A stretch of 64,000 nucleotides of DNA from Novosphingobium panipatense (GCF_002149965.1 NZ_MSQB01000006.1:160506-224505), one strand, 5' to 3'; counted from the first letter of the stretch, positions 54,671 to 63,883 are shown. Notes: generated by a model from the letters alone, not told the origin. Program-made: numbers and translations.

Positions 54671-56109
54671 ACGCGGGTAATCAGATCGAAACGGAGATCC
54701 TGGTGATCGGCTCGGGTCCGGGCGGCGCGGTGAGCGGCACGCTCTTCGCCGAGACCGGGCGCCACGTCACCATGGTGGAGGAAGGCGATCACCTAGCTCT
54801 GGAGGCAGCACCGCATTTCTCGCGAGAGGAGATGCTGCTCAAGTACCGCAATGCCGGCGTCGGCGTCGCGCTGGGCAGGCACAAGCTCGCCTGGGTGGAA
54901 GGACGCTGCGTAGGTGGGGGGAGCGAGGTCAATCGCGGTCTCTATCATCGCACGCCGGGATATGTGCTCGACGACTGGCGCCGCCGCTTCGCCGTGCATG
55001 ACCTCGATCTTGTGGGCATGACCCCACACTTCGCCGCCTGCGAGGCCGTGGCCCGCGTGGAATATGCCGGAAATGCCGCATCGGACATGTCCCGTCGCCT
55101 CCAGCAGGGCGCGCAGGCGCAAGGCTGGCTGGCGATCGAGGCGCCGCGCCTCTATCGCTACGATCACGATCGGGGCGGCGGGGTAAAGCAATCGATGTCG
55201 GCCACTTTCGTCCGGCGCTTCATCGAGGCCGGCGGCACCCTCCTCCCCGCCACACGGATCGCGCGTCTGCGGCGCATGAACGGCCACTGGATCGCGGAAG
55301 GAACCCGCCGCAACCCGGACGGCACGCGCCGCGCCGTGACCTTCCGCGCCCGGATCGTGGTCGCCGCCTGCGGCGCGGTCCAGACACCTGCCCTGCTCCG
55401 CCGCTCCGGCCTGTCGCACAATATCGGCGACAGCCTGCGCTTCCACCCGATGGTCAAGGTCGTGGCTGAATTCGACCGCGACGTGAACCACCCGGACGAC
55501 TTCGACCCGGTCCATCAGGTCAAGGAATTCGAGCCGCGCTTCGGCATGGGCTGCTCGATCAGCACCCCGGCGATGCTGGGTGTCGCGCTGTCGGGACGGC
55601 CGGACCATTGGAACCTCGTGGCCGAGCGCTGGCGACGCATGGGCATCTATTACGTCCAGTCCGGCGGCGGCACCGCCAGCGTGCGCAACCTGCCCGGCTT
55701 CGAGGACCCGATCGTGCGCGTGCGCTTCTCCCAAGGCGATCTTTCGGTGCTGGGCGAAGGTCTGCGCCGCCTCTGCGAGGCCCTGTTCGCGGCCGGAGCG
55801 CAGCGGATCTACCCCTGCCTCGCGGGCTATCCAGACCTCCATTCGCCCGGCGATCTCGCGCGCATGCCGAGCGTGCTGCACGCGAGCGATGGCAACATGA
55901 CGTCCGTCCATGTCTTCTCGTCATGCCCGATGGGGGAAGACGACCGCGTCAGTGCCGCCAACTCCTTCGGCAAAGTCCATGGCGCGGACGGTCTTTACAT
56001 CAACGATGCCTCGCTGCTTTGCGGCCCCACCTCGGTCAATCCGCAAGGCACGGTCATGGCCGTCGCCCATCGCAATGCGGCGGAGGCTCTCACCCGCCGG
56101 TTCCACTGA
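54667..56109 (+). CDS. GMC-family FAD oxidoreductase
   Basis: A 480-aa flavoprotein starting with the FAD-binding motif LVIGSGPGGAVSGTLFAE (about 11-28). The WVEGRCVGGGSEVNRGLYHR block is the second FAD region, CGAVQTPALLRRSG the third, and the C-terminal VFSSCPMG and GLYINDASLLCGPTSVNPQGTVMAVAHRNA match GMC oxidases, with the active-site Asn in SVNP. Such enzymes oxidise primary or secondary alcohols to aldehydes or ketones. GTG overlaps the previous stop (GTGA). It is the last gene of the operon and ends at a palindromic repeat; role inferred as oxidation of a lipid-linked sugar alcohol. Confidence 0.88.
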   Translation: MNAGNQIETEILVIGSGPGGAVSGTLFAETGRHVTMVEEGDHLALEAAPHFSREEMLLKYRNAGVGVALGRHKLAWVEGRCVGGGSEVNRGLYHRTPGYVLDDWRRRFAVHDLDLVGMTPHFAACEAVARVEYAGNAASDMSRRLQQGAQAQGWLAIEAPRLYRYDHDRGGGVKQSMSATFVRRFIEAGGTLLPATRIARLRRMNGHWIAEGTRRNPDGTRRAVTFRARIVVAACGAVQTPALLRRSGLSHNIGDSLRFHPMVKVVAEFDRDVNHPDDFDPVHQVKEFEPRFGMGCSISTPAMLGVALSGRPDHWNLVAERWRRMGIYYVQSGGGTASVRNLPGFEDPIVRVRFSQGDLSVLGEGLRRLCEALFAAGAQRIYPCLAGYPDLHSPGDLARMPSVLHASDGNMTSVHVFSSCPMGEDDRVSAANSFGKVHGADGLYINDASLLCGPTSVNPQGTVMAVAHRNAAEALTRRFH

Positions 56110-56114
56110 GAGCC

Positions 56115-56257
56115 CGTTTGAAAAATGCCCTGAAGGGCATTTTTGAGCGGCACCGGCCCTCTCCCCCACCCTACCACCCGCAGGATACTACCGTTGGGTG
56201 GTAGGGTGGGGGAGAGGGCCGGTGCCGCAAAATTCGCATTTCGCGAATTTTCAAACA
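56115..56257. repeat. Large palindromic repeat element, copy 1
   Basis: Outer arms GTTTGAAAA (56116-56124) and TTTTCAAAC (56248-56256) enclose a small hairpin (AAAAATGCCC 56121-56130 with GGGCATTTTT 56135-56144), a perfect 33-bp palindrome (56147-56179 with 56196-56228, 16-nt loop) and a third short hairpin (56229-56251). The same layout recurs at 63884-64000. It lies between convergent genes and would fold into a very stable cruciform or RNA structure. No coding sequence is seen. Confidence 0.85.
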
Positions 56258-56283
56258 GACCCTAACCACTCCGGCGCGTGATC

Positions 56284-57312
56284 TCAACGCGCCTTCAGGA
56301 CCATGAGCGGCGATTTTCGTCGCATCGAGACCAGCCAGACCAGCGCGAACAACGCCGTCGGCAGCCAGAGCAAGAGGTGCGCCAGCAGGATCGTGGCGGT
56401 GGCCTGCTCGGCGGGGACTTCCACCGCCCGGTAGGACAGCATTCCGAAGAATTCGTAGGAACCGAAATGTCCCGGCAAGGCCGGTAACAGGGTGCCCAAG
56501 GTCGAGAAGGCGAAGGCCGTGAGCGGCTTCAGCCAATCCGGCAGGGTCCCACCCAGGCTGAGCCAGGCGCCCAGCATGACGAGGCTTTCGAGCAGCCAGA
56601 GCGCGAAGGACAGGAGGATCATGCCGAAGAGGCGCCCCGGATTGCCGCTTGCGCGTACCGCACCGGCCACGGACCGCGCGGTCTCGGCGATCCGGCCCGC
56701 CAGCGGCAAGCCGCAGCGGCGTTCACCCCATGCCGCAGCCGCCTCGATCGCCGCAGGGGACAGCAGCACGAGAAAGCTCGCCGCCACGGCCACGACCAGC
56801 ACGAGGCGAAACTGCATCACGATCTCGTCCGGCAGCGCGGTGTCGACAAGGAACAGGGCCAGCCCCGCGACCATCAGGATCGATACGAGATCGAGCACCC
56901 GCTCCACCACCATGGCGCCCAGAACATGGCCCATCGGCAGCGAAAACCGGCGATGGAACCAATAGACGCGGAACACGTCGCCCAGCCGGAACGGCAATAT
57001 GTCGCTGATCCCGAAACTCGCGACGAAAGACGCGACACTCGGCCCCAGCGCCACACGGCGCCCACCCGGATCGAGCAGCATGCGAAACCGCCAGGCGCGC
57101 AGGAGGAAGTCCAGCCCATAGGCGAAAAGCGCCAGCAGGAGCGGCGGCCAGTTCGCCCGTGCCAGCAACCCGCCCACTGCCGCCATGCCCACCGAAGTCC
57201 AGAGCAGCGCCAGGAAAGCCGTGCCGACCAGCACACCCAGCCAGAAACGCAGCCTGTTTCCGCCCGCTTCCGTGCTTGACATCGGATCGACCGTCACGCC
57301 CCCGTCCTTCAC
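56284..57312 (-). CDS. Flippase-like (lysylphosphatidylglycerol synthase TM domain, YbhN family) protein
   Basis: A 342-aa inner-membrane protein with about 8 helices, the UPF0104/YbhN fold found as the flippase half of MprF and in GlcT-associated lipid transporters. Recognisable segments: LLRAWRFRMLL, DILPFRLGDVFRVYWFHRRFSLPMGHVLGAMVVERVLDLVSI, and ALPGHFGSYEFFGMLSYRAVEV. There is no aminoacyl-transfer domain. GTG 57312 follows GAGGGACGCCG. It starts 9 bp after the response regulator, so it is the third gene of HK-RR-flippase and is probably controlled by the pair or co-made with it. A role in moving a modified lipid is inferred. Confidence 0.85.
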   Translation of the reverse strand: MKDGGVTVDPMSSTEAGGNRLRFWLGVLVGTAFLALLWTSVGMAAVGGLLARANWPPLLLALFAYGLDFLLRAWRFRMLLDPGGRRVALGPSVASFVASFGISDILPFRLGDVFRVYWFHRRFSLPMGHVLGAMVVERVLDLVSILMVAGLALFLVDTALPDEIVMQFRLVLVVAVAASFLVLLSPAAIEAAAAWGERRCGLPLAGRIAETARSVAGAVRASGNPGRLFGMILLSFALWLLESLVMLGAWLSLGGTLPDWLKPLTAFAFSTLGTLLPALPGHFGSYEFFGMLSYRAVEVPAEQATATILLAHLLLWLPTALFALVWLVSMRRKSPLMVLKAR

Positions 57313-57321
57313 CGGCGTCCC

Positions 57322-57984
57322 TCAATCGCGCTCGCTGATCTGGGACTGGTACTGGATATACAGCGTCGCCAGCGTCGTGCGGCTCGATATGTCGAGCTTG
57401 CGGTAGATATTGTGGAGATGGATACTGACCGTGCCCTCGGTCGAGCCGACCATCCCGGCGATTGCCTTGTTCGAAAAGCCCCGGCAGACCAGCGCGCTGA
57501 TTTCCTTCTCACGCGGCGTCAGCCCCGCGATCTCGCCGCCGATATCGACGCCGCCGCCGCGCTTCGCCTTGGCAACGAGGTCCTCCGGCAACCACTTTCG
57601 CCCCGCCATCACCTCGTGCAGGCAATCGAGCAGACTGTCGGACGCGTAGTCCTTGAGCAGCAGCCCCCGAACGCCCAGTTCGAGGGCCTCGGCGATCTGG
57701 CGTCCGGTCATCGTTGCCGACAGGAAGATCACCCGCACCGGCCAACCCGCCTCCTTGATCGCACGCAGGATGGCCAGTCCGCCGACGTCCGGCATCGACA
57801 CGTCGAGTACCGCCACGTCCGGCCGAACATCCCGGATAACCGCCAGTGCGCGCGTGCCGCTGCCGGTCGCCTCGACCAGATCGACTTCCCCGGTCGCCTG
57901 GAGAAGATCGGCCAGACCCCGCAGCAGGAGGGGGTGATCGTCGGCAACCAGTACCCGGCAGGTCTGCAGTTCGGTGATCGTCAT
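57322..57984 (-). CDS. LuxR/NarL-type response regulator
   Basis: A 220-aa response regulator: receiver domain with acidic pair DD (15-16), phospho-acceptor D61 (AVLDVSMPD) and Lys in LKDYAS; output is a LuxR_C helix-turn-helix (LTPREKEISALVCRGFSNKAIAGMVGSTEGTVSIHLHNIYRKL). It binds DNA as a dimer after phosphorylation. ATG overlaps the kinase stop by 4 bp (ATGA), so the pair is co-translated. It controls unknown promoters, perhaps the convergent lipid-sugar operon or its own flippase gene. Confidence 0.93.
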   Translation of the reverse strand: MTITELQTCRVLVADDHPLLLRGLADLLQATGEVDLVEATGSGTRALAVIRDVRPDVAVLDVSMPDVGGLAILRAIKEAGWPVRVIFLSATMTGRQIAEALELGVRGLLLKDYASDSLLDCLHEVMAGRKWLPEDLVAKAKRGGGVDIGGEIAGLTPREKEISALVCRGFSNKAIAGMVGSTEGTVSIHLHNIYRKLDISSRTTLATLYIQYQSQISERD

Positions 57985-59636
57985 GCGGCTTCCTCCAGCG
58001 GGATGACCATGGTGACGCGCAGCCCGTCCGGCCGATCATCCAGTGCGATCGAACCGCCGAGCTGGATCGCCCGGCTTCTCAGGGAAGCCGGACCGATCCC
58101 GCTGGCCGCCGGCCCCAGCCCGCGACCGTTGTCGGCCACCCCCAGTTCCAGCGCGCTGCCCACCCTGCGCGCTTCCAGCGCCACGCGGGTCGCCGCTCCG
58201 TGCCTTACGGCATTGGCGGTCGCCTCGGAGAACAGCGCGATCACTTCCTCTACGAGATTGCGCGGGAGATGCGTCGCGCGGCCGTGCCAGTCGAACGCCA
58301 CCGTCACGCCCCATTTCTTTTCGAGGATGTCCGCCTGCCTGCGCAGGTCCGCCACCATATCGGTCGGCTGGTCGCCAAAGACGTCGCGCTGCTCCTCCAC
58401 GAAACGACGGATGCGCCGCTGCTGCTCGGTGACCAGTTCCTCGATTCCCTTGAGATCCTGCGCCACGGCGGGTTCGCGCGCCGCCAGGCTGCGCAGTTTC
58501 AGGCTGGTCGCGGTCAGGTCCTGAAGCACGCTGTCGTGCAGATCCTGGCCCAGACGGCTGCGTTCCTCGGCGCGGGCGCTGTCTGCCCGGCGCGCCACCA
58601 GTTCGACATGCTCCAGTTCGGAACCGGTGCGGGCGGCGATGATTTCGGTGAGCGCCAGGGCGTCCTCCGGCCTGCCGTCCGGGTCCACCGCGATCAGGGC
58701 ACCGCGAAAGCGCAGTCCCGAGAACCCGGACCGCACCGCATAGTCATGCGGGCGCGGACGCGGCAGACGGAGCGTATCGAGCACACGGGTAAGCCGGGTC
58801 ATTTCGTCGGGCCCGACCAGGCTGGCCCGCGTGCGGTCCATGAAATCGAGTTGCGCCTCGGAAAACAGGCTGCGGAAGGTATCGGGATCCAGCGGCAGCA
58901 GTTTCAGCCGCCCCTTGCGCCAGTGGGCGATGAAGCCGGTCGGTTCGTCCTGCTCGCGCCAGATCAGGATCAGGCTTTCGCACCCGGTGACCGCGCCGGA
59001 ATGGCCGCAAAGCTCGGCCAGCCAACCCCGGCGATCGCCCACGCCTGCGTCCATCGGCCAGCTTGCCAGCCGCGCCAGCCGTTCCCTGCTGCTTTCGCGG
59101 TAGGCCCCGAAATAGCCGAGCATGACCGCGCAGACCAGGAAATAGACCGTGCGGATGATCAGCACGTTCAGTTCGGATTCCCCGTCGAGAATGTCGGGAA
59201 TGCCGATCGCGAAGAGCACGACTTCCAGCATGACCGCGCCGACCATCGCCCCCATGAAGCCCCATCGCACCGTCATGGCCAGAAGGGTGAACGGCAGGAA
59301 CGAGAAGAACGGACTGGTCAGTTCGTTGGTCAGGAAAGCCAGCCAGCCGAGAATGGCCGTATCCAGGATGTGGATCCCGAAATGGACCATGCTGTCCACC
59401 GGCCTGCGGATCGGCACGGCCACGAGAAGGATCGCCATGACCAGATAGGCCGCCAGCACGTCCTGCGCCTCGGCGCGATAGCGGATTGGCTGCGTGGGAT
59501 CGAGGTAGATGGCGATGAGCGCGAACACGGCCGTCACCAGACGCCCGTAGCTGATCAGCCGATTGGGATCGGTGATCAGCAATGCGTTGCGCACCCGGCT
59601 GAGGCCGGATGCCGTTGCTTCGAAAGTCCGCCCCAT
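57981..59636 (-). CDS. NarX/DesK-type sensor histidine kinase (HisKA_3)
   Basis: A 551-aa membrane kinase. Five to six hydrophobic segments (about 30-190, including AFLTNELTSPFFSFLPFTLLAMTVRW) form the sensor part, then a GAF-like region, then HisKA_3 with phospho-acceptor His in GQDLHDSVLQDLTATSLKLRSL (near 367) and an HATPase with N-box SEATANAVRHGAA and GRGLGPAASGIGPASLRSRA. It pairs with the adjacent LuxR regulator. A multi-helix sensor without a large periplasmic domain resembles lipid- or membrane-sensing kinases such as DesK. Long promoter region upstream is shared with the threonine aldolase gene on the opposite strand. Confidence 0.92.
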   Translation of the reverse strand: MGRTFEATASGLSRVRNALLITDPNRLISYGRLVTAVFALIAIYLDPTQPIRYRAEAQDVLAAYLVMAILLVAVPIRRPVDSMVHFGIHILDTAILGWLAFLTNELTSPFFSFLPFTLLAMTVRWGFMGAMVGAVMLEVVLFAIGIPDILDGESELNVLIIRTVYFLVCAVMLGYFGAYRESSRERLARLASWPMDAGVGDRRGWLAELCGHSGAVTGCESLILIWREQDEPTGFIAHWRKGRLKLLPLDPDTFRSLFSEAQLDFMDRTRASLVGPDEMTRLTRVLDTLRLPRPRPHDYAVRSGFSGLRFRGALIAVDPDGRPEDALALTEIIAARTGSELEHVELVARRADSARAEERSRLGQDLHDSVLQDLTATSLKLRSLAAREPAVAQDLKGIEELVTEQQRRIRRFVEEQRDVFGDQPTDMVADLRRQADILEKKWGVTVAFDWHGRATHLPRNLVEEVIALFSEATANAVRHGAATRVALEARRVGSALELGVADNGRGLGPAASGIGPASLRSRAIQLGGSIALDDRPDGLRVTMVIPLEEAA

Positions 59637-60027
59637 TTTGCCTCAGATCCCTCACGCAACGCGGCATGACGGCCGGAAGCGTCGGAAAAGACTACGAAGC
59701 TGATGCAATTCCGTCGAGTCAGCCTTCCTGCTGAGAGACCTGCGCAAAGGGGGGACCGGCCTTATCGAAATGCCCAAGGGCAAGACCGGAACCGGGGAAA
59801 GACGAGATTGACGAAGCGGATCCGGCAGCCTATCGCCAGCCCAGCATCAAGAGTCGGGATCGCGCCCGGCACCAACCTGCTCCCGAGCAAGGTGGTACCT
59901 TCGCAGACATGCGAAGGGATGTGGCCGGACCGGCAAAAAACGGGTTATCCAGCTGCATCGCCGTCGTTCCTTCCCAGGCTCTCCAGGTCACCACGCGCGC
60001 ATTCGCGTGCCAGAAGGAACGTAGTCC
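59637..60027 (+). other. 391-bp intergenic region, structured leader of threonine aldolase
   Basis: Divergent region between histidine kinase and aldolase. It holds a perfect 8-bp hairpin CCTTCGCA-GACA-TGCGAAGG (59898-59917), a GCCGG-A-CCGGC palindrome (59923-59933) followed by six A, and an imperfect ACCAACCTGCTC hairpin (59871-59897). No known riboswitch fits. A leader function is possible; no gene was recognised. Confidence 0.45.
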
Positions 60028-61131
60028 ATGTCCGACGCTCTCCCCGCCGATACTGCCGGGCACCATACCTTCGAGCAGCCCCCCACCCAGCAGTTCGCCA
60101 GCGACAACTACGCCGGAATCTGCCCCGAAGCGTGGTCCGCGATGGAGCAGGCCAACCGGGGATCGGCCACCGCCTACGGCGAGGACGAATGGACCCGCCG
60201 CGCCGCCGACGCCTTTCGCGATCTCTTCGCCAGCGACTGCGACGTCTATTTCGCGTTCAACGGTACGGCTGCCAACTCGCTTGCCCTGGCGGCGCTTTGC
60301 CAATCCTATCATTCGGTTATCTGTTCCTCCTCCGCCCACGTCGAGACGGACGAATGCGGCGCGCCCGAATTCTTCTCCAACGGCTCCAAGCTGCTCGTCG
60401 CGCCCAGCCCCGACGGCAAGCTGACGCCCGGCGCCATCCGCGCACTCGCCACGGGCCGCAGCGACATTCACTTCCCCAAGCCCCGCGTCGTCACCATCAC
60501 CCAGCCGACCGAAACCGGCCAAGTCTACACCGTGGGCGAGATCGAGGCGATCTCCGCCACTTGCCGCGAACTGGGCCTCAAGCTGCATATGGACGGCGCC
60601 CGCTTCGCCCATGCCTGCGCCGCTCTGGACTGTACGCCGGCGGAAATCACCTGGCAGGCGGGCGTCGATGTTCTCTGCTTCGGCGGCACCAAGAACGGCA
60701 TGGCCGCAGGCGAGGCGGTTATATTCTTCGACCGCGCCCTTTCCGAGGACTTTTCCTATCGCTGCAAGCAGGCCGGGCAACTCGCCTCGAAGATGCGCTA
60801 TCTTTCGGCCCCCTGGATCGGCGTGCTGGAAAGCGGCGCCTGGCTGAACAATGCCCGCCACGCCAATGCCTGCGCCCGGCGTCTTGCCGCTAAGGTTACA
60901 GGTATCGAGGGGCTGGAGTTGATCTTCCCGGTAGAGGCCAACGCGGTGTTCCTTGCCGCCCCAGAACCCGTGCTCGAAGGACTGAGAACAAGGGGCTGGC
61001 GGTTCTATACCTTCATCGGCGGCGGCGCGAGGTTCATGTTCGCCTGGGATGCCGATCCCGTACAGGTGGGCCGTCTGGCCGCGGACGTCATCGAACTGGC
61101 CGAGCAGGCGACAGCGTCCGTCGCCGCCTGA
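60028..61131 (+). CDS. ltaE: Low-specificity L-threonine aldolase
   Basis: A 367-aa PLP enzyme of the beta-eliminating lyase/threonine aldolase family. FASDNYAGICPEAWSAMEQAN and AYGEDEWTRRAADAF are family N-terminal blocks; LKLHMDGARFAHA holds the PLP-binding Asp and K222 in CFGGTKNGMAAGEAV forms the Schiff base. It splits threonine or allo-threonine into glycine and acetaldehyde and may act on other beta-hydroxy amino acids. GAAGGAA precedes ATG by 10 nt. The upstream region contains two stable hairpins. Single gene, followed by a hairpin terminator. Confidence 0.93.
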   Translation: MSDALPADTAGHHTFEQPPTQQFASDNYAGICPEAWSAMEQANRGSATAYGEDEWTRRAADAFRDLFASDCDVYFAFNGTAANSLALAALCQSYHSVICSSSAHVETDECGAPEFFSNGSKLLVAPSPDGKLTPGAIRALATGRSDIHFPKPRVVTITQPTETGQVYTVGEIEAISATCRELGLKLHMDGARFAHACAALDCTPAEITWQAGVDVLCFGGTKNGMAAGEAVIFFDRALSEDFSYRCKQAGQLASKMRYLSAPWIGVLESGAWLNNARHANACARRLAAKVTGIEGLELIFPVEANAVFLAAPEPVLEGLRTRGWRFYTFIGGGARFMFAWDADPVQVGRLAADVIELAEQATASVAA

Positions 61132-61136
61132 GCGCC

Positions 61137-61172
61137 CCCCGGAGCCGTCTTCAACAAGCGGCGGCTTCGGGG
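61137..61172 (+). terminator. Hairpin terminator after threonine aldolase
   Basis: CCCCGGAGCCG (61137-61147) pairs with CGGCTTCGGGG (61162-61172) with one G-U and a 14-nt loop, starting 6 nt after the stop. T tract is weak. Confidence 0.6.
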
Positions 61173-61192
61173 CGATACTTCAATTGTTTGTT

Positions 61193-61217
61193 GCTAATGC
61201 GATTGGATATCATTAGC
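61193..61217. promoter_or_regulatory. GCTAATG-N11-CATTAGC inverted repeat (Fur-like) before PepSY-flavodoxin gene
   Basis: Perfect 7-bp arms with an 11-nt spacer that contains CGATTGG; the GCTAATGCGA half matches the other candidate iron sites in this window. It is 69 bp upstream of the fusion reductase start. Fur binding inferred. Confidence 0.55.
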
Positions 61218-61285
61218 GGAAATTTCGGGAGTGGAGACTGACGGAAACCGGATGCCGATCGGCACCGGCTTTCCATGGATGAGTG

Positions 61286-63874
61286 ATGGGTGGCGCCATC
61301 TGGGTTCGGGAAGCGACACGAGTGACGCGGCAGGTTTTGTTTCAGGTCCACTGGTTCCTCGGGATCACGGCAGGCTTCGTGCTGGCCGTGATGGGTGTCA
61401 GCGGCGCGATGCTGAGTTTCGAGCACGAGATCATGCGCGCCCTCAGCCCAGGCATCGTCACCCTTGCGCCGGGCACGACAATATCGCTGTCGCCCGACGA
61501 AGTGATTGCGCGCGCCTCCGCCCAGCGCCCCGGGCGCCCCGTCGAGCGCCTTACCGTCGAGAGCGATCCCCATGCGGCCTGGACCGTCCAGTTCGCCGCC
61601 CGCGACGGCGAGCGCCGTGGAGAGCGCAGCTATATAGACCCGCGCAGTGGGATGTTGCTGGGCCAAGCGACCGGAACCGGTTTCTTCCGCACGGTCGAAG
61701 ACCTGCACCGCTGGCTGGCCCTGCCCGGCGGTCCCAACGGAATCGGCCGCCAGATCACGGCCTTCTCCGCGATCGCCCTGGTGTTCTTTGCCATTTCAGG
61801 CCTCTACTTGCGCTGGCCGCGCCGCACCTTCGACTGGCGCGCCTGGCTGGTGCTCGACCTCAGGATGAGCGGGCGCAATCTCTACCGCGCACTCCATGCC
61901 GTCATCGGCGGCTGGGTTGCGCTGGTCTACCTGCTGAGTGCCCTCACCGGCCTCTGGTGGTCCTACGACTGGTATCGGCAGGGCGTGCTCTACACCCTCA
62001 CCGGCAAGACCAGCCGGGAGGAAAGCGGCCATGGCGGCGCGAAAGGCAAGAAGGCGGAAATCGCCGATACCTCGTCCGACGCACCCGGCCTCTCCCGCGC
62101 CTGGCCTACCGTGATGACGGCCATGGACGGCCGCTACAGCTCGATCGCAATCACCCTTCCCGAAGAAAACGGCGAACCTGCCACGTTCCGGGTGCTGCTG
62201 GCCGATGCCCGGCACGATCGCATGACCGACGATCTCAAGGTGGACCTGACCTCGGGCAAGCTGCTCAAGGCCGATCGCTATGCCGATCGCAAAATGGGCA
62301 AGGTCATCACCACCAGCATGTACGAACTCCACCGCGGCGCCTTCTTCGGCATCGGCGGGCGGATCCTGCTGCTGCTGACCAGCCTGACGATGCCACTGTT
62401 CACGATTACCGGCCTGCTGCTCTATTTCGCTCGCCACAAACGCAAGCGGGCACTTGCAGAAGTGGCCTCCGTCCATTCGGAACACGGGCCAGCAAGCGGC
62501 GGCAACGCGGACATGCTTGTCGCCTTCGCCAGCCAAACCGGCGGCGCGGAACGGCTTGCCCGCCAGACGGCATCGGCGCTCGGCGGCGCGCGGGTCCTGC
62601 CGCTATCCGCCGTGGATGAGGCCGTGCTGTCCGAAATCGATCGCGCCCTCTTCGTGGTGAGCACTTATGGCGAGGGCGAGCCGCCGGATCCGGCGCGCCG
62701 CTTTGCCCGCCAGGTCATGGCGACGCCGCCCGGCGCCGGGCATCTCGAATATGCCGTGCTCGCCCTGGGCGACCGCGAGTACCCGCAATTCTGCGCCTTC
62801 GGCCATTCGGTGGATCGCTGGCTCCATGCCGGTGGAGGCCGCCGCCTGTTCGACATGATCGAAGTCGATGGAGAGGATGCCGATGCCCAGCGGCAGTGGC
62901 AGCAGCAGCTTGCCGCGCTCGGCGCGGAACCCGATCTGCCGGACTGGGAGCCTGCGGCCTATACCTCGTGGCGGCTGGCCTATCGCCGCCTGCTCAACCC
63001 GGGCAGCGCCGGAGGCCCGGCCTTTCTCGTCGGCCTCGAAGCCAGCGAAGGTGTCGTTGCCGAGTGGCGCGCCGGAGACATCGCCGAAATCCTGCCCGGC
63101 ACCAACGACCCGGCGCGCGTTGCCGCCTATCTCGCCGATTGCGGGCTGGACGGCGGCGAGATCGCCAATGGCCGCCCGCTGGCAGAGCATCTGGCGACGG
63201 CGCTGATCCCGGATCATCCGGTCGTGGATGCCGAGGAGCTGCTGGCAGCGCTCCGCCCCCTGCCGCACCGTGAGTATTCGATCGCCTCGATACCCTCCGA
63301 CGACCGCCTCGACCTGCTCATCCGGCAGGTCGACAGAAGCGACGGCACCCTCGGGCTCGGTTCGGGCTGGCTGACATCCTTCGCGCCGGTCGGCGCCGAG
63401 ATCGCCGTGCGCCTGCGATCCAACGAAGGGTTCCACGCACCGCCTGCCTCCGGCGCAGGACCGCGCCGGATGATCCTGATCGGCAATGGCACGGGGCTTG
63501 CCGGACTGCGCGGGCACTTGCGCGCGGCGGAAGCGGAAGGACAGGGCGGACACTGGCTGCTGTTCGGTGAACGCAGCCGCGACCATGACACCCTTCTGCC
63601 GGACGAAATCGAAGGCTGGCTGGCGCGCGGTACGCTGACGCGGCTCGATCGGGCATGGTCGCGCGATGCCGATTGCGGCCGCTACGTCCAGCACCTCTGC
63701 GCCCAGGCCGAAGCGGATCTTCGCCAGTGGGTGGAAAACGGCGCGGCGATCCTCGTCTGCGGCAGCCTTCAGGGCATGGCCCCGGCCGTAGACAATGCCC
63801 TTCGCACGGCCCTTGGCGACGAGCGACTGGAAGCCATGGCCGAGGCAGGTCTCTATCGCCGCGACATCTATTAG
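61286..63874 (+). CDS. PepSY-flavodoxin-ferredoxin/NADP reductase fusion (predicted ferric reductase)
   Basis: An 862-aa membrane flavoprotein. The first 375 residues form a PepSY_TM domain with four membrane segments (VHWFLGITAGFVLAVMGVSGAML, DLHRWLAL) and HxxH-type histidines for haem; about 385-540 is a flavodoxin domain (VAFASQTGGAERLARQ, STYGEGEPPD, LALGDREYPQFC); the rest is a sulfite-reductase/CPR-like FAD-NADP reductase (REYSIAS, GNGTGLAGLRGHL, VCGSLQGMAPAVDNAL). It would carry electrons from NADPH through FAD and FMN to a membrane haem and the periplasm, for ferric iron or siderophore reduction. Start uncertain: ATG 61286 is given, GTG 61322 (TRQVLFQVHWFLG) fits relatives better. Confidence 0.85.
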   Translation: MGGAIWVREATRVTRQVLFQVHWFLGITAGFVLAVMGVSGAMLSFEHEIMRALSPGIVTLAPGTTISLSPDEVIARASAQRPGRPVERLTVESDPHAAWTVQFAARDGERRGERSYIDPRSGMLLGQATGTGFFRTVEDLHRWLALPGGPNGIGRQITAFSAIALVFFAISGLYLRWPRRTFDWRAWLVLDLRMSGRNLYRALHAVIGGWVALVYLLSALTGLWWSYDWYRQGVLYTLTGKTSREESGHGGAKGKKAEIADTSSDAPGLSRAWPTVMTAMDGRYSSIAITLPEENGEPATFRVLLADARHDRMTDDLKVDLTSGKLLKADRYADRKMGKVITTSMYELHRGAFFGIGGRILLLLTSLTMPLFTITGLLLYFARHKRKRALAEVASVHSEHGPASGGNADMLVAFASQTGGAERLARQTASALGGARVLPLSAVDEAVLSEIDRALFVVSTYGEGEPPDPARRFARQVMATPPGAGHLEYAVLALGDREYPQFCAFGHSVDRWLHAGGGRRLFDMIEVDGEDADAQRQWQQQLAALGAEPDLPDWEPAAYTSWRLAYRRLLNPGSAGGPAFLVGLEASEGVVAEWRAGDIAEILPGTNDPARVAAYLADCGLDGGEIANGRPLAEHLATALIPDHPVVDAEELLAALRPLPHREYSIASIPSDDRLDLLIRQVDRSDGTLGLGSGWLTSFAPVGAEIAVRLRSNEGFHAPPASGAGPRRMILIGNGTGLAGLRGHLRAAEAEGQGGHWLLFGERSRDHDTLLPDEIEGWLARGTLTRLDRAWSRDADCGRYVQHLCAQAEADLRQWVENGAAILVCGSLQGMAPAVDNALRTALGDERLEAMAEAGLYRRDIY

Positions 63875-63883
63875 GATCTTAGA

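Noticed and set aside
59700..59760. TPP- or glycine-riboswitch-like strings (GCTGAGA, ACCTGCGC)
   Set aside because: Only isolated short matches; the rest of either aptamer consensus is missing.
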